Source: Acidilutibacter cellobiosedens (GTDB taxonomy: Bacteria; Bacillota; Clostridia; Tissierellales; Acidilutibacteraceae). Taken from it: DNA of 64,000 bases. Shown one piece after another: positions 26,541 through 34,698 of this stretch. Made by a program: the position numbers and the translations under genes. The DNA lies in the NCBI RefSeq assembly GCF_004103715.1, contig NZ_CP035282.1, positions 434,001-498,000 of the forward strand, in the 5' to 3' direction. How positions within the stretch are numbered: position 1 is the first letter of the stretch; each line of letters begins with the position of its first letter. A model generated the notes under the pieces. It was not told the DNA's origin. It did no database searches and saw only the letters and a list, made by a program, of their open reading frames with translations.

Positions 26541-26912
26541 ATGAATAATTTAGGTTCTAAAGTTTGGATTATTCCAGATGGATTTTTACCTTTAAAAAGC
26601 AGTGGAAACCTTAAAAGCCATGAGGCGGTATGTGTGCTAAATTTAGGAGAGAAAGATGCAAATATAAATTTGAGTATCTATTTTGAAGACAGGAATCCTA
26701 TGGAAAATTTTAAAGCTGTCTGTGGTGCCAAAAGGACTAACCATATAAGATTGGATAAGATCATGGACAACAAAGGGAATAAAATTCCTGTAAATATTCC
26801 TTATTCGATAAAAATAGAGAGTGACGAACCCATAATAGTGCAGCATAGCAGGATGGATACAACACAGGCCGAGATGACTTTAATGACAACTATTGCATAT
26901 GAATTAAAATAA
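26541..26912 (+). CDS. sensory rhodopsin transducer (ASRT) family protein
   Basis: 123 residues; ATG 26541 follows AGAAGGAGG. The start KVWIIPDGFLPL and the segments SHEAVCVLNLGEKDANI, YFEDRNP and EPIIVQHSRMDTTQAE are the hallmarks of the ASRT family, whose structure is a beta-sandwich tetramer resembling carbohydrate-binding folds. No rhodopsin gene is present. In heterotrophs the family appears beside sugar genes, and here it abuts a rhaA remnant, so a role with deoxysugar metabolism is more likely than light signalling. Confidence 0.82.
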   Translation: MNNLGSKVWIIPDGFLPLKSSGNLKSHEAVCVLNLGEKDANINLSIYFEDRNPMENFKAVCGAKRTNHIRLDKIMDNKGNKIPVNIPYSIKIESDEPIIVQHSRMDTTQAEMTLMTTIAYELK

Positions 26913-27473
26913 TAGGAATTCCAAAGTATAATAAATGCTTCTATTTAAAATCAAACAAAGAAAATATACCAATAGTTTGAAGACCTAATTTAGTTCATTG
27001 CAGGTTTCTTCGAATTCATGGTTAATAAATTATGAGTTACTATCTTATCATTATATAGTTTTTCTATTAGTATTCCTCTAACATTACGGCTATTTTATAA
27101 TAGCCGTATCATATTCTTCAGATCAAATGATTTTAATATCCAAATTTTATCCATTCATTATCTGTATTTACTTTATATTCTATATTTTCCTTTTAAAATT
27201 TTTCGTATATCCTATATCTTGTTCCCTCCTTGGCCTTATAATTTTTTATAATTATGCGCTACTGCCTACAGCGGTTAGGAAGCTAAATGGCAATTTTTTA
27301 ACTAAACAGTATTGTTACGTATACAATAGGACTAATCTGATAATTATTCTATTTACTTGATTTAGCATAAAGTTTCAGTACAGTGAATGTTCTGAAAACA
27401 ACAAAGATTGGGATGAATTGGAGAAGACATTGTTAAATGTCTAAGTTATAATAAAACTAAAGGAGTGATTTGT
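26913..27473. other. 560-bp intergenic region with one hairpin
   Basis: No convincing gene. A 77-codon frame at 27127-27360 lacks a ribosome site and is only low-complexity hydrophobic codons. TACGGCTATT and AATAGCCGTA (27085-27108) form a perfect 10-bp stem with a four-base loop but no U tract, so it is a weak terminator candidate or an operator. The last 20 bases hold the ribosome site AAAGGAG for the next, broken, gene. Confidence 0.6.
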
Positions 27474-28386
27474 ATGCAAATAGATTCAACAATGATAAGT
27501 ATCATTGAAGATATTTGTACTAATGGAAGCCTAAGCATCTTGGAACTGGAATCAAAATATAATTTTACAAAGAGACAGCTCAGATATTGTATAGAAAAGA
27601 TAGATGAATATTTAATGTCAGAAGGATTTAATTTGATAGTAAATGATAGTGAAGGATTTTTCGCAATTAATCATGAAAGATGTAATGAGCTCATGGGAAA
27701 GATAAGCAGTATCAAAGTCAAAAATTATTATTTCAGTAAAGAGGAAAGAATTAGGCTTATAATACTTTTTATTATCAGTAAAGAAGAGGAATTATCACTC
27801 CAGCATTTTATTAGTGCCTTAAAGGTAAGCAAAAATACAATATTAAATGATATCAAGGCTGCTCAGCAAAAAGCTTTTCGTGGTTAATCTTCCATTAACG
27901 CAAAACGGGAAAAACAAGCTCAGAAATATGGTTACGAGAGAAGTATATGGCAGCAGTTCAGTTGTACTGAACGTAGATAGAATATTAGAAATAATCGATG
28001 AAAGCTCTGAAATAAAGGACAGAAAAAAACTGAAAGCAGATATAAAGAAATATCTATTTGATGAATTAGGTGCGGAGGACGTTTCTGCAGAGGAAAACGA
28101 AACCCCCAATTTATCAGGTTTTATAACAGATAACCATATACAAATAACAGAACAGGTTATAGATTGGAAGCAGGCTATAGAAATTGCATCTATGCCGTTG
28201 TTAAAAGAAGGTTACATTAATCAAAGTTATGTACAAGCAATGCTCGATCAATATAGTTGGGATAGCCGCACAGTGATATGGGGATATGATATGGCTTTGG
28301 TTCATTCTAAGCCAAGTGCCGGAGGAAACCGGGTAGGTATGGCATTGCTTAAACTGAAAAAAGGGGTTGCCAGGTCCCATATATGA
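27474..28386 (+). pseudogene. PRD-type PTS regulator with large internal deletion and frameshift
   Basis: From ATG 27474 about 135 residues give the N-terminal HTH and part of a second HTH (ALKVSKNTILNDIKAAQ). Near 27865-27880 the sequence jumps and changes frame to the end of an EIIB domain (VVNLPLTQNG), then an EIIA domain in the second frame (DWKQAIEIASMPLLKEGYIN, active His in LVHSKPSAGGNRVGM). The two PRDs are gone, some 350 residues or more. The EIIA end is itself cut near 28366. Full-length relatives are about 690 residues; the product cannot be a working regulator. Confidence 0.75.
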
Positions 28387-28672
28387 TATTGCCGTACCCC
28401 ATACTGATCCCGATTATGTTGTTAAACCGTTTATAGCAGTTGCAAGAACAAAGGAAGGAATTCCCTTTGTACAAATGGGAACCAGAGATTTACACCTTAA
28501 GACAAGGATAGTTTTTGTTTTGGGTTTTAAAACAGGCAAATATCAAGTAAAAATTTTGCAGACCCTTGTGGACTTGTTCATTCAGGGAACCATGGCTGAA
28601 GAATTTATGAAGGTTAATGACGAAGATGAAGCTTTAGAATTATTAAAAAATATAAAAATCGAGGGAAATTAA
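28367..28672 (+). pseudogene. fragment of a galactitol-type PTS EIIA
   Basis: About 100 residues in a third frame, fused directly to the broken regulator EIIA end near 28366. The active-site segment YDIAVPHTDPDYV and the later part VFVLGFKTGKYQVKILQTL match GatA-type IIA proteins (about 150 residues). The first 50 residues are missing and there is no start signal; the ATG at 28367 has no ribosome site. The deletion removed the end of the regulator gene and the start of this one. Confidence 0.7.
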
Positions 28673-28796
28673 AAAGGACTCTATTATAAGCATCTTTTAA
28701 TGCTTGATTATAATAAATAGTACGGCCGTACAGGAATTGTTTAACAAGCTTAGGAGTAATGCCCATATAGATATATAAATTCAGGAGGTGTTAATT

Positions 28797-29078
28797 GTGA
28801 AAAAATTTATTGTTGCATGTAATAATGGAGTTGCTACATCACAGACAATTGCCAGTAAAGTCAATAGCTTGCTGGAAGAGAGAGGAGTGAAAAATGCAAG
28901 GGTTGAAGCTGTAGATATAAAATCAATTGATACCTATTTATCTACTGCAGATGCTTATATCTGTGTTATAGCTCCCGATAAGGAATATGATTTGCCTGTA
29001 ATTAACGGAGTTTCATTTTTAACTGGTGTGGGAGCTGAAGAAGAACTTCAGAAATTAATTGATATAGCAAATAGTTAA
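28797..29078 (+). CDS. PTS galactitol-type EIIB
   Basis: 93 residues. GTG 28788 lies within the ribosome site AGGAGG and is not a start; GTG 28797 is eight bases after it. The N-terminus KKFIVACNNGVATSQTIASK has the phospho-Cys8 in the GatB-type loop. Upstream is a GTACGGCCGTAC palindrome at 28720-28731. The gene is intact but its IIA and regulator are fragments, so the system is likely not functional unless served by another IIA. Confidence 0.85.
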   Translation: MKKFIVACNNGVATSQTIASKVNSLLEERGVKNARVEAVDIKSIDTYLSTADAYICVIAPDKEYDLPVINGVSFLTGVGAEEELQKLIDIANS

Positions 29079-29138
29079 ATAAAAAACCGTTTATGAGATA
29101 TGATTGATGATTATTAAATTACGAAGGGAGTGTATTTA

Positions 29139-30509
29139 ATGAGTACTATTATCAATATTTTTAATTTTATAGTAAACGATCTGGGTTCAACTTTGTTCTT
29201 ACCGGCTTTAATGATGATTTTAGGATTGTGTATGGGAATGAAGGTTAAGAAAGCCTTTTCAGCAGCTATTACCTTTGGCGTGGCTCTTGCTGCCATGTCT
29301 TTGGTTATAGGTTATATGACCGGTGCAATTTCACCTGCAGCCCAGGCTATGTCAAAGACTGTAGGTAAAACGTTTGATGTGGTAGATGGCGGCTGGGTGA
29401 CATTAGCCTCAATAACATGGTCATGGAAGTATGCATTTTTACTTTTCCCATTTCAAATTGTAATAAACCTATTGATGTTTTTCATGGGTAAAACAAAAAC
29501 TATAAATGTTGACCTGTGGAATGTCTGGGGAAAGGTATTTCAAACTATAGTTATTAAAGCTATCACAGGGAGCATATTGTTAGGTTTAGTTGTGGCTGCA
29601 TTGAGAATAGTTCTTGAATTGATACTCGGTGATGCATTACAGCCTAGGGTTCTTGAAAAGTCAGGAGTTCCCGGAGTTACTTGTCCTCATAGTTTATTTT
29701 TATTCGGCAGCGTTATATATCCTATAGATATGCTTTTAAGAAAAATTCCGGCTTTAAGCAGGAGAAAGTTTGATGCCGCATATTTAAAGGAAAAGATAGG
29801 GATATTTGCCGAAAACCATGTAATGGGATTTATTTTAGGTGTTCTTTTTGGACTAGTTGCTAAGTACAGTGTTGTTAAGTCTTTAACTTTGGGGATCACC
29901 TGTGCCGCCGCTATGACCTTATTGCCAATGGCCACAAAGTTATTTATGCAAGCCTTGGCTCCTATATCGGACGCTTGCACATCTTTTATGAAGAAGAAGG
30001 TTAAAGGCAGAGAGGTATTTATTGGTCTTGATGCACCTATAATCTTAGGTAATCCCGAAATCTGGGTCTCATGTATGATTACCATACCGTTTCTTTTAAT
30101 CTGGGCAGTAGCATTACCTCAGAACAGGATGCTTCCTTTTGCAGGGATAGTTAACTTAGCATTGGCATTATGTGCTTTCTATGTTTGTGACGGGAATCTT
30201 GTCAGAATGTTGATAATAATGTGCGGTGTCGGCGCTCCGATATTCCTTCTTTGCGGTACTGCTATGGCTCCTATGATTTCCGAACTTGCTGTGCAAAATG
30301 GGTTCATTGCTGCCGGGACACTTGTTTCTAACTCTGCTTTAGATGCACCGGTCTTTTGCTATGCGTTCTCGTTTATATGGAAGATTACGAAAGGTAATTT
30401 ATTACCGTTAATCTGTGTAATATACTATATTTTCGGATATATATTGATGATCCGTGATTTAAGAAAAACTTATGCTAAACAAGATTCAACCAATGTAGTA
30501 AGTGATTAA
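29139..30509 (+). CDS. PTS galactitol-type EIIC
   Basis: 456 residues from ATG 29139 (GGGAG eight bases ahead; an upstream start at 29130 is less good). About ten membrane helices. LFLPALMMILGLCMG, VNVDLW-like region, CPHSLFLFG, IGLDAPIILGNPEIW and NSALDAPVF are family patterns. It is complete at both ends. The IS at 30534 follows 24 bases after the stop. Its former substrate may have been a deoxysugar, given the rhaA and rhaB fragments around it. Confidence 0.88.
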   Translation: MSTIINIFNFIVNDLGSTLFLPALMMILGLCMGMKVKKAFSAAITFGVALAAMSLVIGYMTGAISPAAQAMSKTVGKTFDVVDGGWVTLASITWSWKYAFLLFPFQIVINLLMFFMGKTKTINVDLWNVWGKVFQTIVIKAITGSILLGLVVAALRIVLELILGDALQPRVLEKSGVPGVTCPHSLFLFGSVIYPIDMLLRKIPALSRRKFDAAYLKEKIGIFAENHVMGFILGVLFGLVAKYSVVKSLTLGITCAAAMTLLPMATKLFMQALAPISDACTSFMKKKVKGREVFIGLDAPIILGNPEIWVSCMITIPFLLIWAVALPQNRMLPFAGIVNLALALCAFYVCDGNLVRMLIIMCGVGAPIFLLCGTAMAPMISELAVQNGFIAAGTLVSNSALDAPVFCYAFSFIWKITKGNLLPLICVIYYIFGYILMIRDLRKTYAKQDSTNVVSD

Positions 30510-30533
30510 AAAATGCAAGTAATATATAAATTT

Positions 30534-32140
30534 ATCAGAAGTTTCGCAGCTAAATTCCAGTAAAATTTCATTTTTACTGGAATTGCCAATTCTTACATTC
30601 ATTTAAATGACTGGTAATGCCGCAGACCAATAAGTCATGATAATGAATATATCTTCCCCTTACCCCAAAATTTATTCATATTTATTTTTCCAGTTCAAAT
30701 CATAGTCATCCCGTTTCAAATATGGGATTTATCCAATTATTTATTATGACAAGTTCATCTTTTATATCTTCAATAAAATCTATTTGAAGCAAATGTTTCT
30801 TCCTAAAGTTTCTTATACATCTAAAAAAATATAACTGCATTAAATTAAAAGCAATGATTATAAACATTAATACCGTCTCAACTCCTGTAGAGCTATGAAG
30901 AAAGCAATAATCCAAATGCCATTCAGTTTTCAATTGGTGAAATGCATTATTTTCGATATGCCATCTATTATGTATTATTTTCCATAGAGTCTCTAATGGT
31001 GTAAATTTGTCTGTTGTTATAATCCATGTTTCTTTGAATTCTATTTTATCCCCGGTATGGATTTCTTCTACAAACTTTAAAAATCTAGCTTTAATATTCG
31101 AATCTGACATTTCAAAGTTATCTTCATCCCAGACTTTAATTATCGTATATTTTTTATTACCTTGTTTTATAAGCAATTCTTTATCTGCCTCACGGCATTT
31201 AAATAAGGCTAATGCATCTTTAATAATATGGAGTCTTTCTTCCTTAACTCTTATAACTGCATCCATGCCTATTGAAAGGACCTCTTTAATCCAAGTAGAT
31301 TTACAATATAAAGCGTCAGCAACAATAATGTCAGCAAAGTGATGGAACTCTCCATATAGTTTTTTTATAAGTCTTTTTGCACCTGTAATTTCACCTTCGT
31401 TTTTATCTGAACTATCTTTCTTTGGGTTCAGCATTTCTTGCCCCATAATAATATGTGGATCGGAGCCTACTGCAGCACATACAATGGATGTATGAAAATA
31501 ATGCTTGGTTCCATTTTTATCATTACGCGTAAGGCATTTATCGCAACATTTTTTAGTACTTTCAAATAGTTCTGTCCCGTCTATTGCAACTACCTTTAGG
31601 CCATCAATAGTTCCATTCCTGAAAACTTTATTTTTAATAGTATTTTTTACTATATGACTATGAAAATTCTTTAATCCATCCAACTCGAAATCACTAAGTG
31701 ATCGTCTAACTGCATCAATGTAGGGCATTTTTGTTTTCTTAGGCAGCAACTTTTTAAATCTATTTCTTTTAAGCAAGTGTTCTAATCTATTAAAACTTCT
31801 AATTTGAATCATAAATCCAAACAATACGATAAATGAAATAGTAGAAATTTTCACTGGCGATTTGTTTTTATTTTTCAAGCTATTGATTTTTTCACCAACA
31901 TCGTATACATTATTAATGTAGGTGAGAATTTGTTTCAAACAATTTCTTCCCATATTTAAGCATCCTTTTATTTTTAGTTTGTAGCAAAACCATTATAGAA
32001 AGGATGCTTTTATTATGCAAATTTTTTCTCTATAATTTCCAGTAAAAATCGGAATTAATCACTTTTTCTAAACCTGATACAAATTCTTATAAATCAACGG
32101 ACTATCGTCCTAAAAAATTTTTAAGTGCGAAACTTCTGAT
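30534..32140. mobile_element. complete insertion sequence, about 1607 bp, IS4-like
   Basis: ATCAGAAGTTTCGCA at 30534-30548 and its exact inverse at 32126-32140 form perfect 15-bp ends. A subterminal TTCCAGTAAAA is found near both ends (30555 and about 32036); at the left it is part of a 13-bp perfect hairpin (30553-30565 with 30572-30584). One intact transposase gene lies inside on the minus strand. No target duplication is visible, which suggests an adjacent deletion. Confidence 0.8.
30706..31953 (-). CDS. DDE transposase, IS4-like
   Basis: 415 residues, intact. DDE-type landmarks: first Asp in VVAIDGTELFES, second Asp in IIVADALYCKST, and the Glu block NRWHIENNAFHQLKTEW, which follows the Y-R-E-K type pattern of the IS4 superfamily. 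It fills most of the element between the 15-bp ends. Because the frame is whole, the IS may still be active. The exact IS family name is not certain. Confidence 0.85.
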   Translation of the reverse strand: MGRNCLKQILTYINNVYDVGEKINSLKNKNKSPVKISTISFIVLFGFMIQIRSFNRLEHLLKRNRFKKLLPKKTKMPYIDAVRRSLSDFELDGLKNFHSHIVKNTIKNKVFRNGTIDGLKVVAIDGTELFESTKKCCDKCLTRNDKNGTKHYFHTSIVCAAVGSDPHIIMGQEMLNPKKDSSDKNEGEITGAKRLIKKLYGEFHHFADIIVADALYCKSTWIKEVLSIGMDAVIRVKEERLHIIKDALALFKCREADKELLIKQGNKKYTIIKVWDEDNFEMSDSNIKARFLKFVEEIHTGDKIEFKETWIITTDKFTPLETLWKIIHNRWHIENNAFHQLKTEWHLDYCFLHSSTGVETVLMFIIIAFNLMQLYFFRCIRNFRKKHLLQIDFIEDIKDELVIINNWINPIFETG

Positions 32141-33155
32141 GTATCAGCTCTATTATGATATTAAATATCGTCCCAATATAGTTGAAAATGCAGAATCATT
32201 GTTATTTATTCCGGATTTGTTCAGCTATGCCCTCACAGGGAAGAAATACAGTGAATATACAATAGCATCCACATCTCAAATGTTAGATGCAAGAAAGAAG
32301 GACTGGGCAAGGGAATTACTTGAAAAAATTAATCTCCCGGTAAGATTATTACAGCCGATTATTGAACCGGGAAGGGTGTGGGGAAATCTTAAAAAGGAGA
32401 TTCAGGATGAAGTGGGACTGCCCTCTATACCTGTAATTGCCGTAGGAAGTCACGATACGGCATCTGCTGTTGCCGCCACGCCGTTAAATAGTAAAAACAG
32501 CGCCTATTTAAGCTGCGGAACTTGGTCTTTATTAGGGATGGAATTGGATAAGCCGATAATTGATAAGGATTCCTATAGTTATAATTTTACCAATGAAGGT
32601 GGAGTTGAAGGAAAGATTAGATATTTAAAGAATATAACAGGACTTTGGATCATTCAACAACTTAGAAAGAAATGGCTGCATTTTAATCCGGATATAGATT
32701 TTAAAGAAATAAGCAGAATCGCCAAAGAGTCAACATGTGATTATATGATCGAACCAAACCATGAATATTTTGTGTCACCTTTTGATATGGAAGATGCGGT
32801 TATAAAATATTGTGAAGAAAAATTGAATAAAAGACCGGAGACTATAGGAGAAATAGCCAGAGCATCTTATAATGGAATTGTAACAGAATATAAAAAGGCT
32901 GTGAAAGCTATTGAAAAGACCTGCGGAAAAACTATAGATTGTATTAATATGGTAGGTGGGGGAATACAAGACGAATTCCTATGTCAATTGACAGCCAATG
33001 TCACTGGGAAACCCGTAGCGGCAGGTCCGGCAGAGGCTTCTGTATTAGGAAATATATTAATGCAGCTCAAAGCATTAAATTATATAGAGAATCTGGATCA
33101 GGGAAGAAAGATAGTCAAGGATTCCTTTGAAATTAAGGAGTATGAATCCAAATAA
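32139..33155 (+). pseudogene. rhaB: L-rhamnulokinase lacking its N-terminal third
   Basis: About 338 residues remain of roughly 470-490. The sequence begins right at the IS end with YQLYYDIKYRP, which aligns with the middle of the FGGY N-terminal domain. LFIPDLFSYALTGK, VGSHDTASAVAATPL, LSCGTWSLLG and the C-terminal MVGGGIQDEF (ATP-site) are well kept. The first 135 or so residues, with part of the sugar site, are gone, and there is no ribosome site; the Met at 32139 straddles the IS end. The IS insertion and deletion made this fragment recently, as the remainder has no frameshift. Confidence 0.8.
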
Positions 33156-33311
33156 AAAATATATGAATTAGAATACCGTCAGTACTTTGCGTAGAATAAA
33201 TACAATATTTTTAAATCGCATATGACAAAAAGGTAAAGAAACAGTTCTCTACATTTATGATATTAGCAAATGCCTCATAAATTAATATTTAGTCGGCGCA
33301 GAGTACTGATT

Positions 33312-33950
33312 TTATTCATTTATATTCGAATCCTTTTTCAGCTTTCTTATTTTCAGATTGAATCTTAAAAGATTTATAACCAATAATATTTCAGCAATTC
33401 CGAGAACTATTAAAGAAATTAATTTGTTTGTTTCGGCGTTCAAAAAAGATGATCCTGATTGAGAACCAAAATTTACAACAATCATCATTACTCCTATAAA
33501 AATTAACATAGAAATGGTGGGTTTTCTCATAATCTCCAAAGCATTAATTTGGTCTTTAATATTTGTATAGATTTCAAAAGGACCGTCATTTCCTTTTTCC
33601 AATATTAAAAATTCTTTTTTTATCATTCCCTTTGAGGTTGCTAATTTTCCTCCCTTGTCAGCATAAGGCCTCCACCTTATGTTTCCGAAAGAAATTTTTC
33701 CTACGCTTCCCGGTTTTTCTATATACCTTATGTTTGAGCCTTTTAAAAATCTCTCATAATCATTTAAACTTTCATATGATCGATTTGCAACATAATCCAC
33801 GGCATATCTGTATTTGCCTCTTTCACATTCTTCAAAGTAAAAGAATGTATTATCCACTTTTATCAATCTGTAACCTTTATCCGACATTTTATTTAACCAC
33901 TTGGTTAATCCATCAATTGGATTAAAAAAGAATTTAAATTTTCTAATCAT
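33312..33950 (-). CDS. DUF2812 domain membrane protein
   Basis: 212 residues. The N-terminal 125 residues match DUF2812 (FFNPIDGLTKWLNKMSDKGYRLIKV, FEECERGKYRYAVDYV). Two membrane helices follow (about 148-164 and 178-195), then a Lys-rich tail. Its start overlaps the PadR gene end by eight bases, a pairing common in Firmicutes. The function of DUF2812 is unknown; with PadR it likely takes part in an envelope or drug response. Confidence 0.85.
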   Translation of the reverse strand: MIRKFKFFFNPIDGLTKWLNKMSDKGYRLIKVDNTFFYFEECERGKYRYAVDYVANRSYESLNDYERFLKGSNIRYIEKPGSVGKISFGNIRWRPYADKGGKLATSKGMIKKEFLILEKGNDGPFEIYTNIKDQINALEIMRKPTISMLIFIGVMMIVVNFGSQSGSSFLNAETNKLISLIVLGIAEILLVINLLRFNLKIRKLKKDSNINE

Positions 33951-34284
33951 AATTAATTCCCCTTTTCTCTAAAACTTTGACCCCTATATCATAGACTTCT
34001 TTTAATCTTGAAAGTTCTTGTTTTACTTGGTTTAGTCCATCTTCGGTTATAACATAATCCTTTTTTCGTTCTTCCGGATCAGTTGGATAAGGTTCAATCC
34101 ATCCTTTTCTATGGAGGTTATTTATTGCACCATAAAGTGTACCCGGACCCAAGATAACCCTGCCTTTAGTCTTTTCCTCTACGAATTGCATTACCCCATA
34201 ACCATGATTTGGTTCAATCATAGCTAATAATATTAGAAAAGCAGCTTCGGTTAAGGGACTGTTTGTTTCTAATTTTTTCATCAT
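33943..34284 (-). CDS. PadR-family transcriptional regulator
   Basis: 113 residues with two adjacent ATGs (34284 and 34281); AGGAG is four and seven bases ahead, so 34281 may be the real start. The winged-helix core ILLAMIEPNHGYGVMQFVEEKT and the wing GPGTLYGAINNLHRKGWIEPY are typical of PadR. The C-terminal helix is short, as in small PadR proteins (about 110 residues). It represses its own operon in most known cases; a dyad overlaps its promoter. Confidence 0.92.
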   Translation of the reverse strand: MMKKLETNSPLTEAAFLILLAMIEPNHGYGVMQFVEEKTKGRVILGPGTLYGAINNLHRKGWIEPYPTDPEERKKDYVITEDGLNQVKQELSRLKEVYDIGVKVLEKRGINYD

Positions 34285-34332
34285 TTGTCTCCTTTTTATA
34301 TCTATTTCAAATCAGCAATTTTCTCATATTTA

Positions 34333-34367
34333 ATTATATCGCCTTACGTACTACGTTTCAAGTAGTA
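34333..34367 (-). promoter_or_regulatory. padR promoter with overlapping dyad operator
   Basis: On the minus strand TTGAAA (34356-34361), a 17-base spacer and TATAAT (34333-34338) form a good promoter. TACTAC and GTAGTA (34349-34354 and 34362-34367) flank the -35 box as a 6-7-6 inverted repeat, the likely PadR site. The remainder of the gap up to 34698 is AT-rich with no other clear structure. Confidence 0.65.
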
Positions 34368-34698
34368 ATTTGATAAATTTCTTCGTTTAAGCCCGGCTGA
34401 TAAAATGTACTTTCCTGTTTTAGCCATAATGTTTAAATTGCAACATATCGAAGGAATAGATTCAATATTTACTATATTGTTTTATAGCGATTATAATGTA
34501 ATTAAGTTCTGATGATATCTACTATACAAATTATACAAAACGTTATTCCTATAGAATTTTTAAAGAAAACGGTTAATTGAAAATAAATAATAAATTTATT
34601 TAAGGTGAAAGGTGAAATAATATTAAGATGGAACGAAAAAGTTTTACTGGAAATTAAGAAGCTACTCCATATAAATATTAAATTACAAGGGTGATAAC

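Noticed and set aside
27127-27360. 77-codon hydrophobic frame in the gap before the broken PTS regulator
   Set aside because: No ribosome site, low-complexity Phe/Ile/Tyr codons expected by chance in such AT-rich DNA, no homology pattern.
29687-30085. 132-codon minus-strand frame inside the EIIC gene
   Set aside because: Shadow of a membrane protein gene with family motifs on the plus strand.
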